A stretch of DNA of 64,000 bases from Carnobacterium_A sp047553015 (GTDB taxonomy: Bacteria > Bacillota > Bacilli > Lactobacillales > Carnobacteriaceae). Below are positions 43,610 to 51,894 of this stretch, in pieces. How positions within the stretch are numbered: the first letter of the stretch is position 1; every line of letters starts with the position of its first letter. The stretch covers positions 1-64,000 of the forward strand of contig NZ_CP180212.1 of assembly GCF_047553015.1 (NCBI RefSeq), given 5' to 3'. A model generated the notes under the pieces. It worked only from the letters and a program-made list of their open reading frames with translations, did no database searches and had not been told where the DNA came from. Both the position numbers and the translations under genes were made by a program.

Positions 43610-44872
43610 TTATTCGTTCATCCAGCCTAATTTATCAAATAAGTAAAATGAAATACTCAAAATAATACCAACGACACTAGCAAGTATCATTCCTTTTAAC
43701 TCAATACCAGCAAAGTTAACGGTTAGTCCACTTAAACCAGCTACGAAAACAATCGATGTTAAAATAAGGTTTCTAGACTGACCGTAATCAACCTTAGATT
43801 CAACTAATAAACGCAATCCGCTTGTTCCAATCATTCCGTAAAGTAAAAAGGTTACTCCACCAATAACATCGCCTGGGATAGTAGAAATTAAAGCTGCTAA
43901 TGGTCCGATAAAAGCCATGAAAATAGAGAAGATAGCTGCACCAGCAATGACTCGAACGCTATAAACACGTGTAATAGCCATTACACCAATGTTTTCGCCA
44001 TAAGTGGTTGTAGGAACACCACCAATCAAGCCAGAAATAGCAGAAGCTAAGTAATCTGCAAATAATGAACGGTGTAAGCCGGGTTCTTTCATTAAGTCTC
44101 TACCAATCACATTAGAGGTCACAACCTGATGTCCAATATGTTCGGAAGTCAAAACCAATAAAACAGGTAACATAGTTAAGATAGATTGAAAATCAAATTT
44201 TGCCCATTGAAAGTGGGGCATAGTAAAGAGTGAAGCGTCTAAAACAGGTGTAAAATCGACCATACCAAATGCAATGGCAGAAACATATCCGACGACGATA
44301 GATATTAAAATCGGAATAGTAGATAAAAAGCCTTTAAACAATACTGAACCTAAAACAGCTACACCTAAAGTGATAAAGAAAATAATGAAATTTTGAGGAG
44401 TCGCGGTGTCCGTCATTAAGTTAGCACCGATTGTTCCACCGTTAACAGTATTGCTTGCTAGCTCTAGTCCAATCAAAGCAACAACGGCTCCCATAGCTGC
44501 TGGAGGCAGGACTATAGCAATCCATTCTGTTCCCACCCGATGAATGAAAAGTGCTAAAAGACAACCGATTAAACTTAAAACAACAAATGCTCCTTGTGCA
44601 TACTGAAATCCTTGATTAGCAATAATAATACTAGTTGGCCCGATAAAAGCAAAACTTGAACCAAGATAAGCAGGAGCTTTTCCTTTTGTAATAAAAATGA
44701 ATAATAATGTTGAAAGTCCATTCATTAATAAAACAATACTTGGATCAATTCCAAAAATGATAGGAACTAAAACGGATGCGCCAAACATAGCAAATGTGTG
44801 TTGAAGACTTAAAGGAATAAGTAATTTTACCGGGACCTTTTCATCTACTTGAATAATATTCTTCTTTGACAT
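43610..44872 (-). CDS. pyrP: uracil permease (nucleobase:cation symporter-2 family)
   Basis: Takes up uracil with protons. The 420-residue integral membrane protein has about 14 segments and NCS2 signatures. These include LQHTFAMFGASVLVPII (helix 1), YLGSSFAFIGP (helix 3), LLVLTSEHIGHQ (helix 8, with the substrate-binding Glu) and GGVPTTTYGENIGVMAI (helix 10). The start ATG at 44872 follows AGGGGGAA; the ORF extends upstream without a ribosome binding site. A PyrR attenuator in the leader links it to pyrimidine levels, which supports uracil rather than xanthine as substrate. Confidence 0.92.
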   Translation of the reverse strand: MSKKNIIQVDEKVPVKLLIPLSLQHTFAMFGASVLVPIIFGIDPSIVLLMNGLSTLLFIFITKGKAPAYLGSSFAFIGPTSIIIANQGFQYAQGAFVVLSLIGCLLALFIHRVGTEWIAIVLPPAAMGAVVALIGLELASNTVNGGTIGANLMTDTATPQNFIIFFITLGVAVLGSVLFKGFLSTIPILISIVVGYVSAIAFGMVDFTPVLDASLFTMPHFQWAKFDFQSILTMLPVLLVLTSEHIGHQVVTSNVIGRDLMKEPGLHRSLFADYLASAISGLIGGVPTTTYGENIGVMAITRVYSVRVIAGAAIFSIFMAFIGPLAALISTIPGDVIGGVTFLLYGMIGTSGLRLLVESKVDYGQSRNLILTSIVFVAGLSGLTVNFAGIELKGMILASVVGIILSISFYLFDKLGWMNE

Positions 44873-44896
44873 CTGTGATTCCCCCTGTTTTAGGCA

Positions 44897-44984
44897 CAAA
44901 AAAATGCCTTTTGAATGTGTTATTCGCAAAAGGACCTAAGGTATCAAACATTTGATTTGTTACCCTTTCTAATCTCTCTGGACT
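44897..44984 (-). promoter_or_regulatory. PyrR-dependent transcription attenuator before the uracil permease
   Basis: On the minus strand the leader contains AGTCCAGAGAGATTAG (plus 44969-44984), which fits the PyrR-binding consensus ARUCCNGNGAGGYU with one change. Downstream is a terminator CCTTTTG/CAAAAGG followed by CATTTTTTT (plus 44897-44934). When UMP is abundant, PyrR would bind the first element and let the terminator form, stopping permease expression. The match is strong and position-specific. Confidence 0.85.
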
Positions 44985-45199
44985 AGTTTAAAAGGACTTC
45001 GCTTCCGTTATTCTAGCAGTAAAAAAAAGGAATTACAATAAAGGAATAACATTTTTTAGAAAAAGACTTCCTAATAATAGAAACAGTCACTCTTTTCCTG
45101 GCTGGTCAAGAGTGCTATTTCATGGCATAATGCACTAAACAGGTAGATAAACTCGTCTAGGGCTAAATAGCCTAATTCAAAGGACTCGGAGGATAAAAA
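44985..45199. other. divergent upstream region of the uracil permease and DUF1456 genes
   Basis: The remaining 215 bases of a 327-base gap hold the expected permease promoter and the leader of the DUF1456 gene. No additional gene is seen. Confidence 0.4.
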
Positions 45200-45727
45200 A
45201 TGAATAATAATGATAGACTCGTACGCTTAAGATATGCATTAGATATTAAAGATGTAGAAATGGTCGAACTATTTAAATTAGGTGAGTTGGATATGACTAA
45301 AGAAGAGGTTCAACAACTTTTAACAAAGATTAAAGCTAAACAAAATCAAGAAGATGACGAAGGCTATTCCGTTAATGAATACATGAAAAAATGTAAAAAT
45401 ACAGTATTGGAATCTTTTTTAAATGGTTTGATTATTTTTAAAAGAGGCAGACAAGAAGTCAAGCCAGGAGAACCGACAAAAAAAGCAGAAGTCATGATGA
45501 GAAATGACCAAAGTGTTAATAATGTCTTATTGAAAAAATTAAAAATAGCTCTTTCTTTGACTAGTGAGGATATACTGGAGATTTTAGACGAAACAGGCGT
45601 TCACTTATCAAAAAGTGAATTAAGTGCTGTTTTAAGAAGAGAAGGACAACGCAATTATAAAGAATGTGGTGACCGTTATGCTAGAAACTTCTTGAAAGGA
45701 TTAGCTATTCGTTACCGAAATGACTAA
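45200..45727 (+). CDS. DUF1456 family protein (YehS-like)
   Basis: A 175-residue protein with two copies of the DUF1456 module. Each begins with a pattern like RLRYALDIKDVEMVELFKL (repeat 1, about 8-90) and KLKIALSLTSEDILEILDE (repeat 2, about 112-172). This two-repeat architecture is typical. A CGGAGGA ribosome binding site precedes the ATG. Function is unknown in any organism as far as I know. It is bounded by its own terminator. Confidence 0.85.
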   Translation: MNNNDRLVRLRYALDIKDVEMVELFKLGELDMTKEEVQQLLTKIKAKQNQEDDEGYSVNEYMKKCKNTVLESFLNGLIIFKRGRQEVKPGEPTKKAEVMMRNDQSVNNVLLKKLKIALSLTSEDILEILDETGVHLSKSELSAVLRREGQRNYKECGDRYARNFLKGLAIRYRND

Positions 45728-45735
45728 AAATAACC

Positions 45736-45784
45736 AAAAACACGAGCTTTTTCTTTGAATAAAAGAGAAAAAGCTCGTGTTTTT
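45736..45784. terminator. bidirectional terminator between DUF1456 and OsmC genes
   Basis: A 19-bp perfect stem AAAAACACGAGCTTTTTCT (45736-45754) with its complement (45766-45784). It ends right at the stop codon of the OsmC gene. Confidence 0.93.
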
Positions 45785-45787
45785 GAA

Positions 45788-46228
45788 TTAAATTTTATGG
45801 ATTTTTGTTTTAGTAGTTGGTGCATTGTGGATTGTATCAGCCACTGGACAAGTACGGTCAATAAAAGCTACAAAATTAGCAATTTCTTCATCTGTATTAT
45901 CTGCATCGATATAGATGTTAGACACAATTGAAGAGAAACCTATCTTAGCCTCTTTATTTTTTCCCATAAAGCCATCTGGATCCAATTCACCTTCTAATTC
46001 TACACGAATATCTTTTAAGTTAATACCGTGCATCTTAGCAAAAGAGCGAGCTACGATTACTTTACAACCACCAAGAGAAGAGAGTAGTGCTTCAACAGGA
46101 TTCATCGCTTCATTTGATCCACCTAGATTTTTTGGCTCGTCCAAGATAAATTCAAAGTTCCTTGAGGTACATGAGACTTTTAACCCACCGATTGATTTAG
46201 CTACTGCATGAAATGTTTCTATTGCCAT
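45788..46228 (-). CDS. OsmC/Ohr family peroxidase-like protein
   Basis: A 146-residue protein that uses two cysteines to reduce organic hydroperoxides. The predicted active cysteines are Cys55 (LGGCKVIVA) and Cys127 (DRTCPVAD), with MNPVEALLSSLGG typical for OsmC-like members. It lacks the Ohr-specific early Arg context, so it belongs to the general OsmC branch. AGGAGGT precedes the ATG. Single gene between a terminator and the dha operon. Confidence 0.88.
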   Translation of the reverse strand: MAIETFHAVAKSIGGLKVSCTSRNFEFILDEPKNLGGSNEAMNPVEALLSSLGGCKVIVARSFAKMHGINLKDIRVELEGELDPDGFMGKNKEAKIGFSSIVSNIYIDADNTDEEIANFVAFIDRTCPVADTIHNAPTTKTKIHKI

Positions 46229-46326
46229 AAAAATAACCTCCTATTCATATATAAACTTATTATATCATAAGAAAACGTTTTATGCTCACTTTTTCACATA
46301 AATAACAGATAAATAAATACAAGTAT

Positions 46327-46363
46327 AAAAAAGAAAGCTGATAGATAAGGAGCTTTCTTTTTT
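46327..46363 (-). terminator. terminator of the dhaKLM operon
   Basis: AAAAAAGAAAGCT (46327-46339) pairs with AGCTTTCTTTTTT (46351-46363). On the minus strand the T-run follows the stem just after dhaM. Confidence 0.9.
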
Positions 46364-46379
46364 AGCCATCGTATTTAAA

Positions 46380-46763
46380 TTAGTTTATTTTTAAAGGGAT
46401 GAGCTGTTCTTCAATTGTCTTGAGCGGAACTTTTGCTTGTAGCAATGCAGCAGCCGTATAAGCACCTTCTACGAAGGCTATATCATAAACGAGTATAATT
46501 TTATCGGAGACTTCAGCAGCTAATTCTACATTCATTTTTGCACTACCTAAATCGTAGAAAGTTAAAATTGTTTTTTCTTCAAATGATTCTAGCCTGTCTT
46601 TTATTTTATCAAAACTAGTTCCAACTGTTCTTTGTGAAGTTCCGCCGGCAGTTTTAATTGTAACGTCAGCTGCAACTTCGTTTAGTAAAGTGGCAACACC
46701 GTTTGCTAACTCTTCTACATGTGAAATTAATAAGACTCCATACTCTCTAGTTATCGTAAACAC
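46380..46763 (-). CDS. dhaM: dihydroxyacetone kinase phosphotransfer subunit DhaM
   Basis: A mannose-type EIIA domain that passes phosphate from HPr to ADP bound to DhaL. The 127-residue product has the phosphorylated histidine at about residue 15 in LLISHVEELANGV and the conserved GGTSQRTVGTSF and FYDLGSAKMN. It starts at GTG (46763) inside the end of dhaL, a 17-base overlap, with only a weak ribosome binding site, so translational coupling is likely. It is the single-domain form, as in lactic acid bacteria. Confidence 0.92.
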   Translation of the reverse strand: MFTITREYGVLLISHVEELANGVATLLNEVAADVTIKTAGGTSQRTVGTSFDKIKDRLESFEEKTILTFYDLGSAKMNVELAAEVSDKIILVYDIAFVEGAYTAAALLQAKVPLKTIEEQLIPLKIN

Positions 46764-47334
46764 CGGCTTCCATCATTGTTTTAAACAGGTAGCTACTAGA
46801 CATAGCACCTGGGTCGATATGTCCTATTGAGCGATCACCTAAATAAGATGCTCGTCCTTTAGTTGCTTTCATCTCTTTAGTAAGTTGGACACTTTCTTCA
46901 ATCAATCTACTCGTTAGCTTGTTTTGTTTAACGGCTTCAATAACTGGAACCCACTCATCAACTAGTGTCTTTTCACCTGCTACAGCTTTTCCTCTTTTTT
47001 GAATACCCTCTAAGCCGGCTTCTAAAAGAACAGATAAATCAGAACTTTCTTGACTAGCTTTTGCCATACTAATGAAAGCAGAACCATACAACGGTCCAGA
47101 AGCACCACCGACTTTACTAACTAAAGTCATTCCAATTAATTTTAGAAAAGAAGGAAGATCTTCTGGATTTTTAGAATCTAAAACGTCATTTAAAGCTGTT
47201 GCTCCTCGAGCCATATTGGTGCCGTGATCTCCGTCACCAATTGCTGTATCTAATTCACTTAGATAGACTTTATTTTCTAATAATTGAGCTGTAAAAAGAG
47301 TGATCCATTTTTTTGTCTTTTCTAAAGAGAGCAT
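46747..47334 (-). CDS. dhaL: dihydroxyacetone kinase ADP-binding subunit DhaL
   Basis: Holds the ADP cofactor that relays phosphate to dihydroxyacetone. The 195-residue protein has the metal-binding IGDGDHGTNMARG near residue 28, GGASGPLYGSAF and GRASYLGDRSIGHIDPGA near the C-terminus. ATG at 47334 is preferred: AGGAAAGG ends directly at an in-frame ATG three codons earlier (47343), leaving that one no spacing. It lies between dhaK (6-base gap from its annotated upstream limit) and dhaM. Confidence 0.95.
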   Translation of the reverse strand: MLSLEKTKKWITLFTAQLLENKVYLSELDTAIGDGDHGTNMARGATALNDVLDSKNPEDLPSFLKLIGMTLVSKVGGASGPLYGSAFISMAKASQESSDLSVLLEAGLEGIQKRGKAVAGEKTLVDEWVPVIEAVKQNKLTSRLIEESVQLTKEMKATKGRASYLGDRSIGHIDPGAMSSSYLFKTMMEAGVYDN

Positions 47335-47349
47335 ATTAATCATCCTTTC

Positions 47350-48339
47350 CTACCAAGCAATAGTGTTTACGGGTGCGTTCAAATAGTCGAGCCATTTATC
47401 ATCCTCTAATTTGACTAAGGTTAATGAGAGACCTTTCATATCAATTGAGGTCATGTAGTCTCCGACTTTTTTGAAAACTAATTCAATGCCCTCATTGGTT
47501 AATAATTCTTTAACATCATTCATAAAGATAAATTGTTCCATCAAAGGTGTTGCGCCCATACCATTGACTAATACAGCATATTTGTCGCCTTTTTGCCAGT
47601 TGAATTCTTCTTTTAATTTATCAATCATTTCTTTTGCTAATGCTTTAGAAGGTTTAATTTTTTCTCTACGGTATCCTGGTTCACCATGAATACCAACACC
47701 AAATTCAATTTCATCTTCTGCTAATTCAAAGCCTGGTTTTCCTACTTCCGGAACAGTAGCAGCACCTAAAGCTACGCCAAGAGATTTAATAGTTGGGATT
47801 AGTTGATCGGCTAGTTGTTTCATTTCTTTTAAAGAGAGCCCTTCATCTGCTGCAGCACCTAAAATCTTATGAACAAATACAGTTCCAGCAATGCCTCTTT
47901 TTCCTGCTGTATAGGTACTATCTTCAACGGCAATATCATCATCGACAACGACAAAGTCAACGGCGATATCTTCCATTTCAGCTAATTCTTTTGCCATATC
48001 AAAATTCATAATATCACCAGAATAGTTTTTAATAATTAAAAAAACACCTTGGCCTTCATCACTAGCTTTAATGCCTGTTAGAATTTGATCAGGTGTAGGA
48101 GATGTAAATACTTCCCCACAAACGGCAGCAGAAAGCATTCCTTGTCCAACAAAGCCGGCATGGGCAGGTTCGTGACCACTTCCACCACCACTAACGAGGG
48201 CTACTTTTTTGTTGTGTGACGTTCTTCGATGAAGAACAGTTGATTCAGGCAAACGTTCTACTAGGTTGTCATAGGCAAAAGCTATACCATCAAGCATCTC
48301 ATCTAAAATAGATGAGGGATCATTTATAATTTTTTTCAT
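47350..48339 (-). CDS. dhaK: dihydroxyacetone kinase substrate-binding subunit DhaK
   Basis: Binds dihydroxyacetone covalently to a histidine for phosphorylation. The 329-residue product has VSGGGSGHEPAHAGFVGQGM at about 49-68 and the covalent His218 in GVGIHGEPG, the same number as in E. coli. IIKNYSGDIMNFDMA is another hallmark. The promoter-proximal position and the order K-L-M match PTS-dependent kinases. No dhaS, dhaQ or glycerol dehydrogenase gene is adjacent. AGGAGGA precedes the ATG. Confidence 0.96.
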   Translation of the reverse strand: MKKIINDPSSILDEMLDGIAFAYDNLVERLPESTVLHRRTSHNKKVALVSGGGSGHEPAHAGFVGQGMLSAAVCGEVFTSPTPDQILTGIKASDEGQGVFLIIKNYSGDIMNFDMAKELAEMEDIAVDFVVVDDDIAVEDSTYTAGKRGIAGTVFVHKILGAAADEGLSLKEMKQLADQLIPTIKSLGVALGAATVPEVGKPGFELAEDEIEFGVGIHGEPGYRREKIKPSKALAKEMIDKLKEEFNWQKGDKYAVLVNGMGATPLMEQFIFMNDVKELLTNEGIELVFKKVGDYMTSIDMKGLSLTLVKLEDDKWLDYLNAPVNTIAW

Positions 48340-48381
48340 TAGAAAAGTCCTCCTATTGCTCTATTTTTATCTATTCTATCA

Positions 48382-48482
48382 TTGTAACCGTTTTTATAGA
48401 GAACAACAAATACTTAGCTTAAAGAGATAAATAAAAAATGAACAGAATAATATAATAAAATAACTGACTTGTAACCGTTTTA
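48382..48482. promoter_or_regulatory. repeated TTGTAACCGTTTT element between dhaK and the divergent gene
   Basis: TTGTAACCGTTTT occurs in the same orientation at 48382 and 48469, separated by 87 bases in a 200-base divergent promoter region. The core TGTAACCG resembles a catabolite-responsive element but the 3' half (normally CA) is missing. The second copy overlaps the probable promoter of the plus-strand gene (TATAAT at 48489-48494). The copies are likely operators for one regulator acting on both directions. Confidence 0.5.
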
Positions 48483-48539
48483 ATTTGGTATAATAAAAGA
48501 ATAAGATAGTTAGTTATCTAAGAGAGGGGTTAGACTAGG

Positions 48540-49568
48540 ATGAATCAGCAAAAACAGTTGTATTTACTTGCTAAACAATTATATAAAGAAAAGTTATGGA
48601 ATGATTATCTAGAGACTGATTTGATTGCCATTCAACTAGCTAACCGTAAAGAACCGATTATTGTCTCTGTATTAGGCCAAACGGATCCTAGGTATGGATT
48701 TTTGTTTTATCGGAATTTAGAAGAACTAGCTTGTTTTTTTGAAGCAAGGATAAGAGCAAAGCAACAAAATAGTCGAACGATACCAGATGTCACCTACTTA
48801 CAGAGTGGTCTGTCTTTAGAATTCGAAGATAGAGCGGTTGTTAGTGAAGAAGAGTACAAACTCATTAAAGACAGTGGTGTATCTTTTAGAGGGAAAAAAT
48901 CTTGGCCTATTTTTGTGGATTATTTTCCAGGTTACTATCCTTCAATAATAGATGAGTCAGATAATGTGTTGCTCATAGAAGTGATGGAAAAATTAGTAGA
49001 AACAGCTAAAGATTTTAAAAAGAAATTAACGATTTACAAAGAAAAAAAACAACTGACAGAGATACTGATTCGAACGTATCAAAAAAATGATACTTATAAA
49101 GATGGCTTATTTAGATTACCTAAAAACGTGATGGAAGGAACGTCTCAGTTAAAAAAAATGGCACCAATTTTTTTAACTTCTTTTGAAATGGAACGAGTAA
49201 GTAGTCAAAAAATTGGTTCCAGTATATGGGAAATAGATATTGATTTTATGAATTCGCCTGTTGTTTCCATAGAAGGAGAGAGGCCTTTTTTTCCATTAGC
49301 TCTGCTAATAGTAGATAGTGAAGAAAGTGAAATCATATGTAGTGAGTTTTTCAAGCCTGGAGACAGTGAAACGATTCAGCGCTTAATGATTCAATTAATT
49401 TTATCAGAAAATAAAAAACCACCTAAAATCGTTGTTAACACTGACCAGTACTATAGAGTAGCAAGGTATTTGGAAAATTTATTAATCAATTTAGAGATTG
49501 AGTTAGTTCCTATTCAAAAATTGCCAATGCTTTCTGCCTTTAAAAAAGAATTACTTGCCTATTTATAA
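48540..49568 (+). CDS. DUF7309/DUF6930-type protein of unknown function
   Basis: A 342-residue soluble protein. The N-terminal part (about 1-140, with VSVLGQTDPRYGFLFYRNLEEL) resembles the DUF7309 domain. The C-terminal part (about 205-340, with PFFPLALLIVDSEESEII and PPKIVVNTDQYYR) resembles DUF6930. The pairing is common in Firmicutes, but no function is known. It is divergent from dhaKLM and shares an intergenic region with repeated elements. Domain naming is from memory of the pattern and should be treated as probable. Confidence 0.65.
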   Translation: MNQQKQLYLLAKQLYKEKLWNDYLETDLIAIQLANRKEPIIVSVLGQTDPRYGFLFYRNLEELACFFEARIRAKQQNSRTIPDVTYLQSGLSLEFEDRAVVSEEEYKLIKDSGVSFRGKKSWPIFVDYFPGYYPSIIDESDNVLLIEVMEKLVETAKDFKKKLTIYKEKKQLTEILIRTYQKNDTYKDGLFRLPKNVMEGTSQLKKMAPIFLTSFEMERVSSQKIGSSIWEIDIDFMNSPVVSIEGERPFFPLALLIVDSEESEIICSEFFKPGDSETIQRLMIQLILSENKKPPKIVVNTDQYYRVARYLENLLINLEIELVPIQKLPMLSAFKKELLAYL

Positions 49569-49699
49569 TAAAAGTAAGATAAAAGAGAAGAAGAGGTGAA
49601 AAGCCGATTTCTTTCTTTTTTTTTCTAATTTATTTATACTTATAACCAAGTAATAGATTATAATGAGTATAAAAACAAAAGACGAAGGAGAATAAATAA

Positions 49700-50392
49700 G
49701 TGAAAACATTAATTATTATTTCTCATCCTGAAATTAAAGAATCAAGCAGTCAACAGTATTTGCTTCATTCCATTCCAGATGACCATGATGTAACCATCCA
49801 TCACTTAGAGGAGCTTTATTCCGATGCTCCGATTGATGTTGTTGCGGAGCAAAAATTAGTAGCCGCTCATGATCGTATTATTTTTCAATTTCCGCTTTAT
49901 TGGTATAGTTCGCCAGCATTGCTTAAACAATGGCAAGATGAAGTTTTGACAGATGATTTTGCTTATGGAAAAAAAGGTACTCAATTACAAAATAAAGAAT
50001 TTGCGCTGGTTTTACTTATAGGTGCTGCAAAATCAGATTATCAAGCAGGTGGAAAAGAATTGTTTAGTATGGACGAACTAACCAAACCCTTCCAAGCAAT
50101 GGCTCATAAAACAGGAATGACGTTTCTCAAAACATTTTCTATCTATCAATTTGTCTATATGACTGAACAAGAAAAAATGACAGTATTAATTGACTACCAA
50201 CTATTTGTGACTGGTGATTCAGAACAGAGTTTATTATCACGTGAAACTTGGCTATTGAACCAACTAGAAAAAACAAATACAACTACGTTAGGGATAGGAA
50301 ATGAAGAAATAGTGCAGCATGTTATTGAAATGATCGAAGAAAATAGAGAAACAATCGATGACTTAAAAATTTTATTAGACGACATGAACTAG
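49700..50392 (+). CDS. flavodoxin-fold NAD(P)H quinone/nitro oxidoreductase (KefF/YwrO type)
   Basis: A 230-residue protein. The first 175 residues are the flavodoxin-like fold for two-electron quinone reduction: LIIISHPEIKESSSQQYL, DRIIFQFPLYWYSSPALLKQWQDEVL and LLIGAAKSDYQAGG. A C-terminal helical extension (about 190-230) is longer than in YwrO. The start is GTG at 49700, after GAAGGAGAA. A 60-codon gene follows ten bases later and is surely co-transcribed. FMN as cofactor is inferred from the family. Confidence 0.88.
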   Translation: MKTLIIISHPEIKESSSQQYLLHSIPDDHDVTIHHLEELYSDAPIDVVAEQKLVAAHDRIIFQFPLYWYSSPALLKQWQDEVLTDDFAYGKKGTQLQNKEFALVLLIGAAKSDYQAGGKELFSMDELTKPFQAMAHKTGMTFLKTFSIYQFVYMTEQEKMTVLIDYQLFVTGDSEQSLLSRETWLLNQLEKTNTTTLGIGNEEIVQHVIEMIEENRETIDDLKILLDDMN

Positions 50393-50402
50393 GAGGTTTA
50401 CG

Positions 50403-50585
50403 ATGGAAAAAGAAGACTGGCTATTAGTAGAACTAGAAAAATTATTTATGAGTAGCCAAGAATACAAACAAAAGGCACTTATCAAAGCAACTTCTGAGTT
50501 AGTAAAAGAACAAGTTAAACGAATCAGTCAAATGGAAGGTGAATTAGACGGAAGATTATGGAGTCCAAGAGATTGGCATAACTAA
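50403..50585 (+). CDS. small acidic protein of unknown function
   Basis: A 60-residue, highly helical and charged protein (MEKEDWLLVELEKLF, then QVKRISQMEGELDGRLWSP) that I do not recognise. It has an excellent ribosome binding site (AGGAGGT) and starts ten bases after the oxidoreductase gene. A strong terminator follows its stop. Its conserved-looking end WSPRDW suggests a real protein. It may be a partner of the oxidoreductase, but nothing in the sequence proves this. Confidence 0.75.
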   Translation: MEKEDWLLVELEKLFMSSQEYKQKALIKATSELVKEQVKRISQMEGELDGRLWSPRDWHN

Positions 50586-50590
50586 ATATA

Positions 50591-50653
50591 AAAAAGAGAA
50601 GTCCTAAAAACAAGTATCTATTTTGTAAAGATACTTTTTTAGGACTTCTTTTA
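50591..50653. terminator. bidirectional terminator between the small gene and the Gfo/Idh/MocA gene
   Basis: AAGTCCTAAAAA pairs with TTTTTTAGGACTT, with an inner AAGTATC/GATACTT stem and a loop of about ten bases. A and T runs flank it. Confidence 0.9.
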
Positions 50654-50673
50654 ATGATGAACAAAGTTGGTAC

Positions 50674-51576
50674 TTATTTTGTCACTCTTTTATAAATTTC
50701 TTCGCAAATTTCGTGGGTAATAAGAGAATCAGAAAGGGAGGGATTAGGCTGTTTATTCTGGCTCACACATTCAATAAAGTGATCAATAATGTGATAAAAG
50801 CCTCTTTTAGCTAAAGTCGGTTCCCAACCATTAAAATCAATCGTTGTTTTTTTATTATTTAAATAATGAGTCGTTTCAACGAGATCATTAACAACAAGCT
50901 TATTTCCTTCAGCCATATACTCGATTATTTCTTCTGTCGTACCATTATTCCGATTCATAATACCGATAGCGGTACAATCTTTTCCGATTAATTGGATGAC
51001 AACATTGTAGAGTAAGCCGTCTTTTTCTAAGTGCTGAACGGTTAAGCCTATTACTTTTGTATCCATAAGAAAACGCAATGTATCCACAACATGAATAAAA
51101 TCTTGAACGATAAAATGTCTCTTATCGCCGGGAAGAATGTATCTGTTTTTTTGGATGACAACCATATCTGCTTTTCCTTCGTTTTTTAAAGTAGCAACCA
51201 TTGGAGCGAATCTTCGATTAAACCCGACCATTGCAATTAACTCTTTTTCTTTAGCTAGTTGAACAATTTGTTTTGTTTCTTCTAAATTCATTGCAATCGG
51301 TTTATCAATATAGACGTGAATAGCATGTTCCATTATTTTTTTAGTTAGGTCAAAATGAGTAGGAGAAGGAGTACAAATTAAAACAGCATCAATATTTAGA
51401 TCGATTAATTCATCGACAGTTTGTACATAATCTGATATACGGTATTTTTTAGCCAATCTTTCTAGTTTTTCTTTATTACGAGTGCAAAGAACCAATTCAA
51501 TGCCTTCTTTTTCACTAAGAACAGGTAAATAAGCTTTTTGAGCAATATCACCCAAACCAATTATTCCAATCCGCAT
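50674..51576 (-). CDS. Gfo/Idh/MocA family oxidoreductase
   Basis: A 300-residue NAD(P)-dependent dehydrogenase of sugar or polyol derivatives. The Rossmann motif GLGDIAQKAYLPVL starts at residue 7. ICTPSPTHFDLTKKIM and VYIDKPIAMNLEET carry the EKP-like Lys (here DKP). The C-terminal half is the alpha/beta substrate domain. TGGAGGA precedes the ATG. It is not in an operon, and the substrate cannot be inferred. Confidence 0.88.
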   Translation of the reverse strand: MRIGIIGLGDIAQKAYLPVLSEKEGIELVLCTRNKEKLERLAKKYRISDYVQTVDELIDLNIDAVLICTPSPTHFDLTKKIMEHAIHVYIDKPIAMNLEETKQIVQLAKEKELIAMVGFNRRFAPMVATLKNEGKADMVVIQKNRYILPGDKRHFIVQDFIHVVDTLRFLMDTKVIGLTVQHLEKDGLLYNVVIQLIGKDCTAIGIMNRNNGTTEEIIEYMAEGNKLVVNDLVETTHYLNNKKTTIDFNGWEPTLAKRGFYHIIDHFIECVSQNKQPNPSLSDSLITHEICEEIYKRVTK

Positions 51577-51894
51577 CCATTATTCCTCCAGTGATGTTTT
51601 TTTGTAAAGAGTAGATTCGTTTTTTTAAATCTAGACATTTCTATCTAGGTTAAAGTGTACTGTACTGAGTATTAAAATTCAATTTTTAATGAAATAAAGA
51701 GTTTTAGTAGGATAATAGGTGCGATTATAGAATCTTATGTTAAAATAAACACAAAAGGTAAACCTCTAAATGTAAGCGTTTTATTATAAAACAAGAGATT
51801 TGATAAAAATAATGAAGAAGGGTGGATTGCGAAGGGATTAATTTATTTATACAGAAATAAATTTTAAGGACTAAGCAGTGACTTGAGATAGGAT
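51577..51894. other. promoter region of the oxaloacetate decarboxylase operon
   Basis: About 318 bases between divergent genes. TGTAAGCGTTTTAT (51771-51784) resembles a CcpA cre box with the last two bases changed, which would fit catabolite control of oxaloacetate and citrate metabolism. No clear -35/-10 pair and no gene is seen. Confidence 0.4.

Noticed and set aside
50233..50252. ATCACGTGAAACT in the oxidoreductase gene as a possible parS site
   Set aside because: Four mismatches to the 16-mer and inside a coding region.
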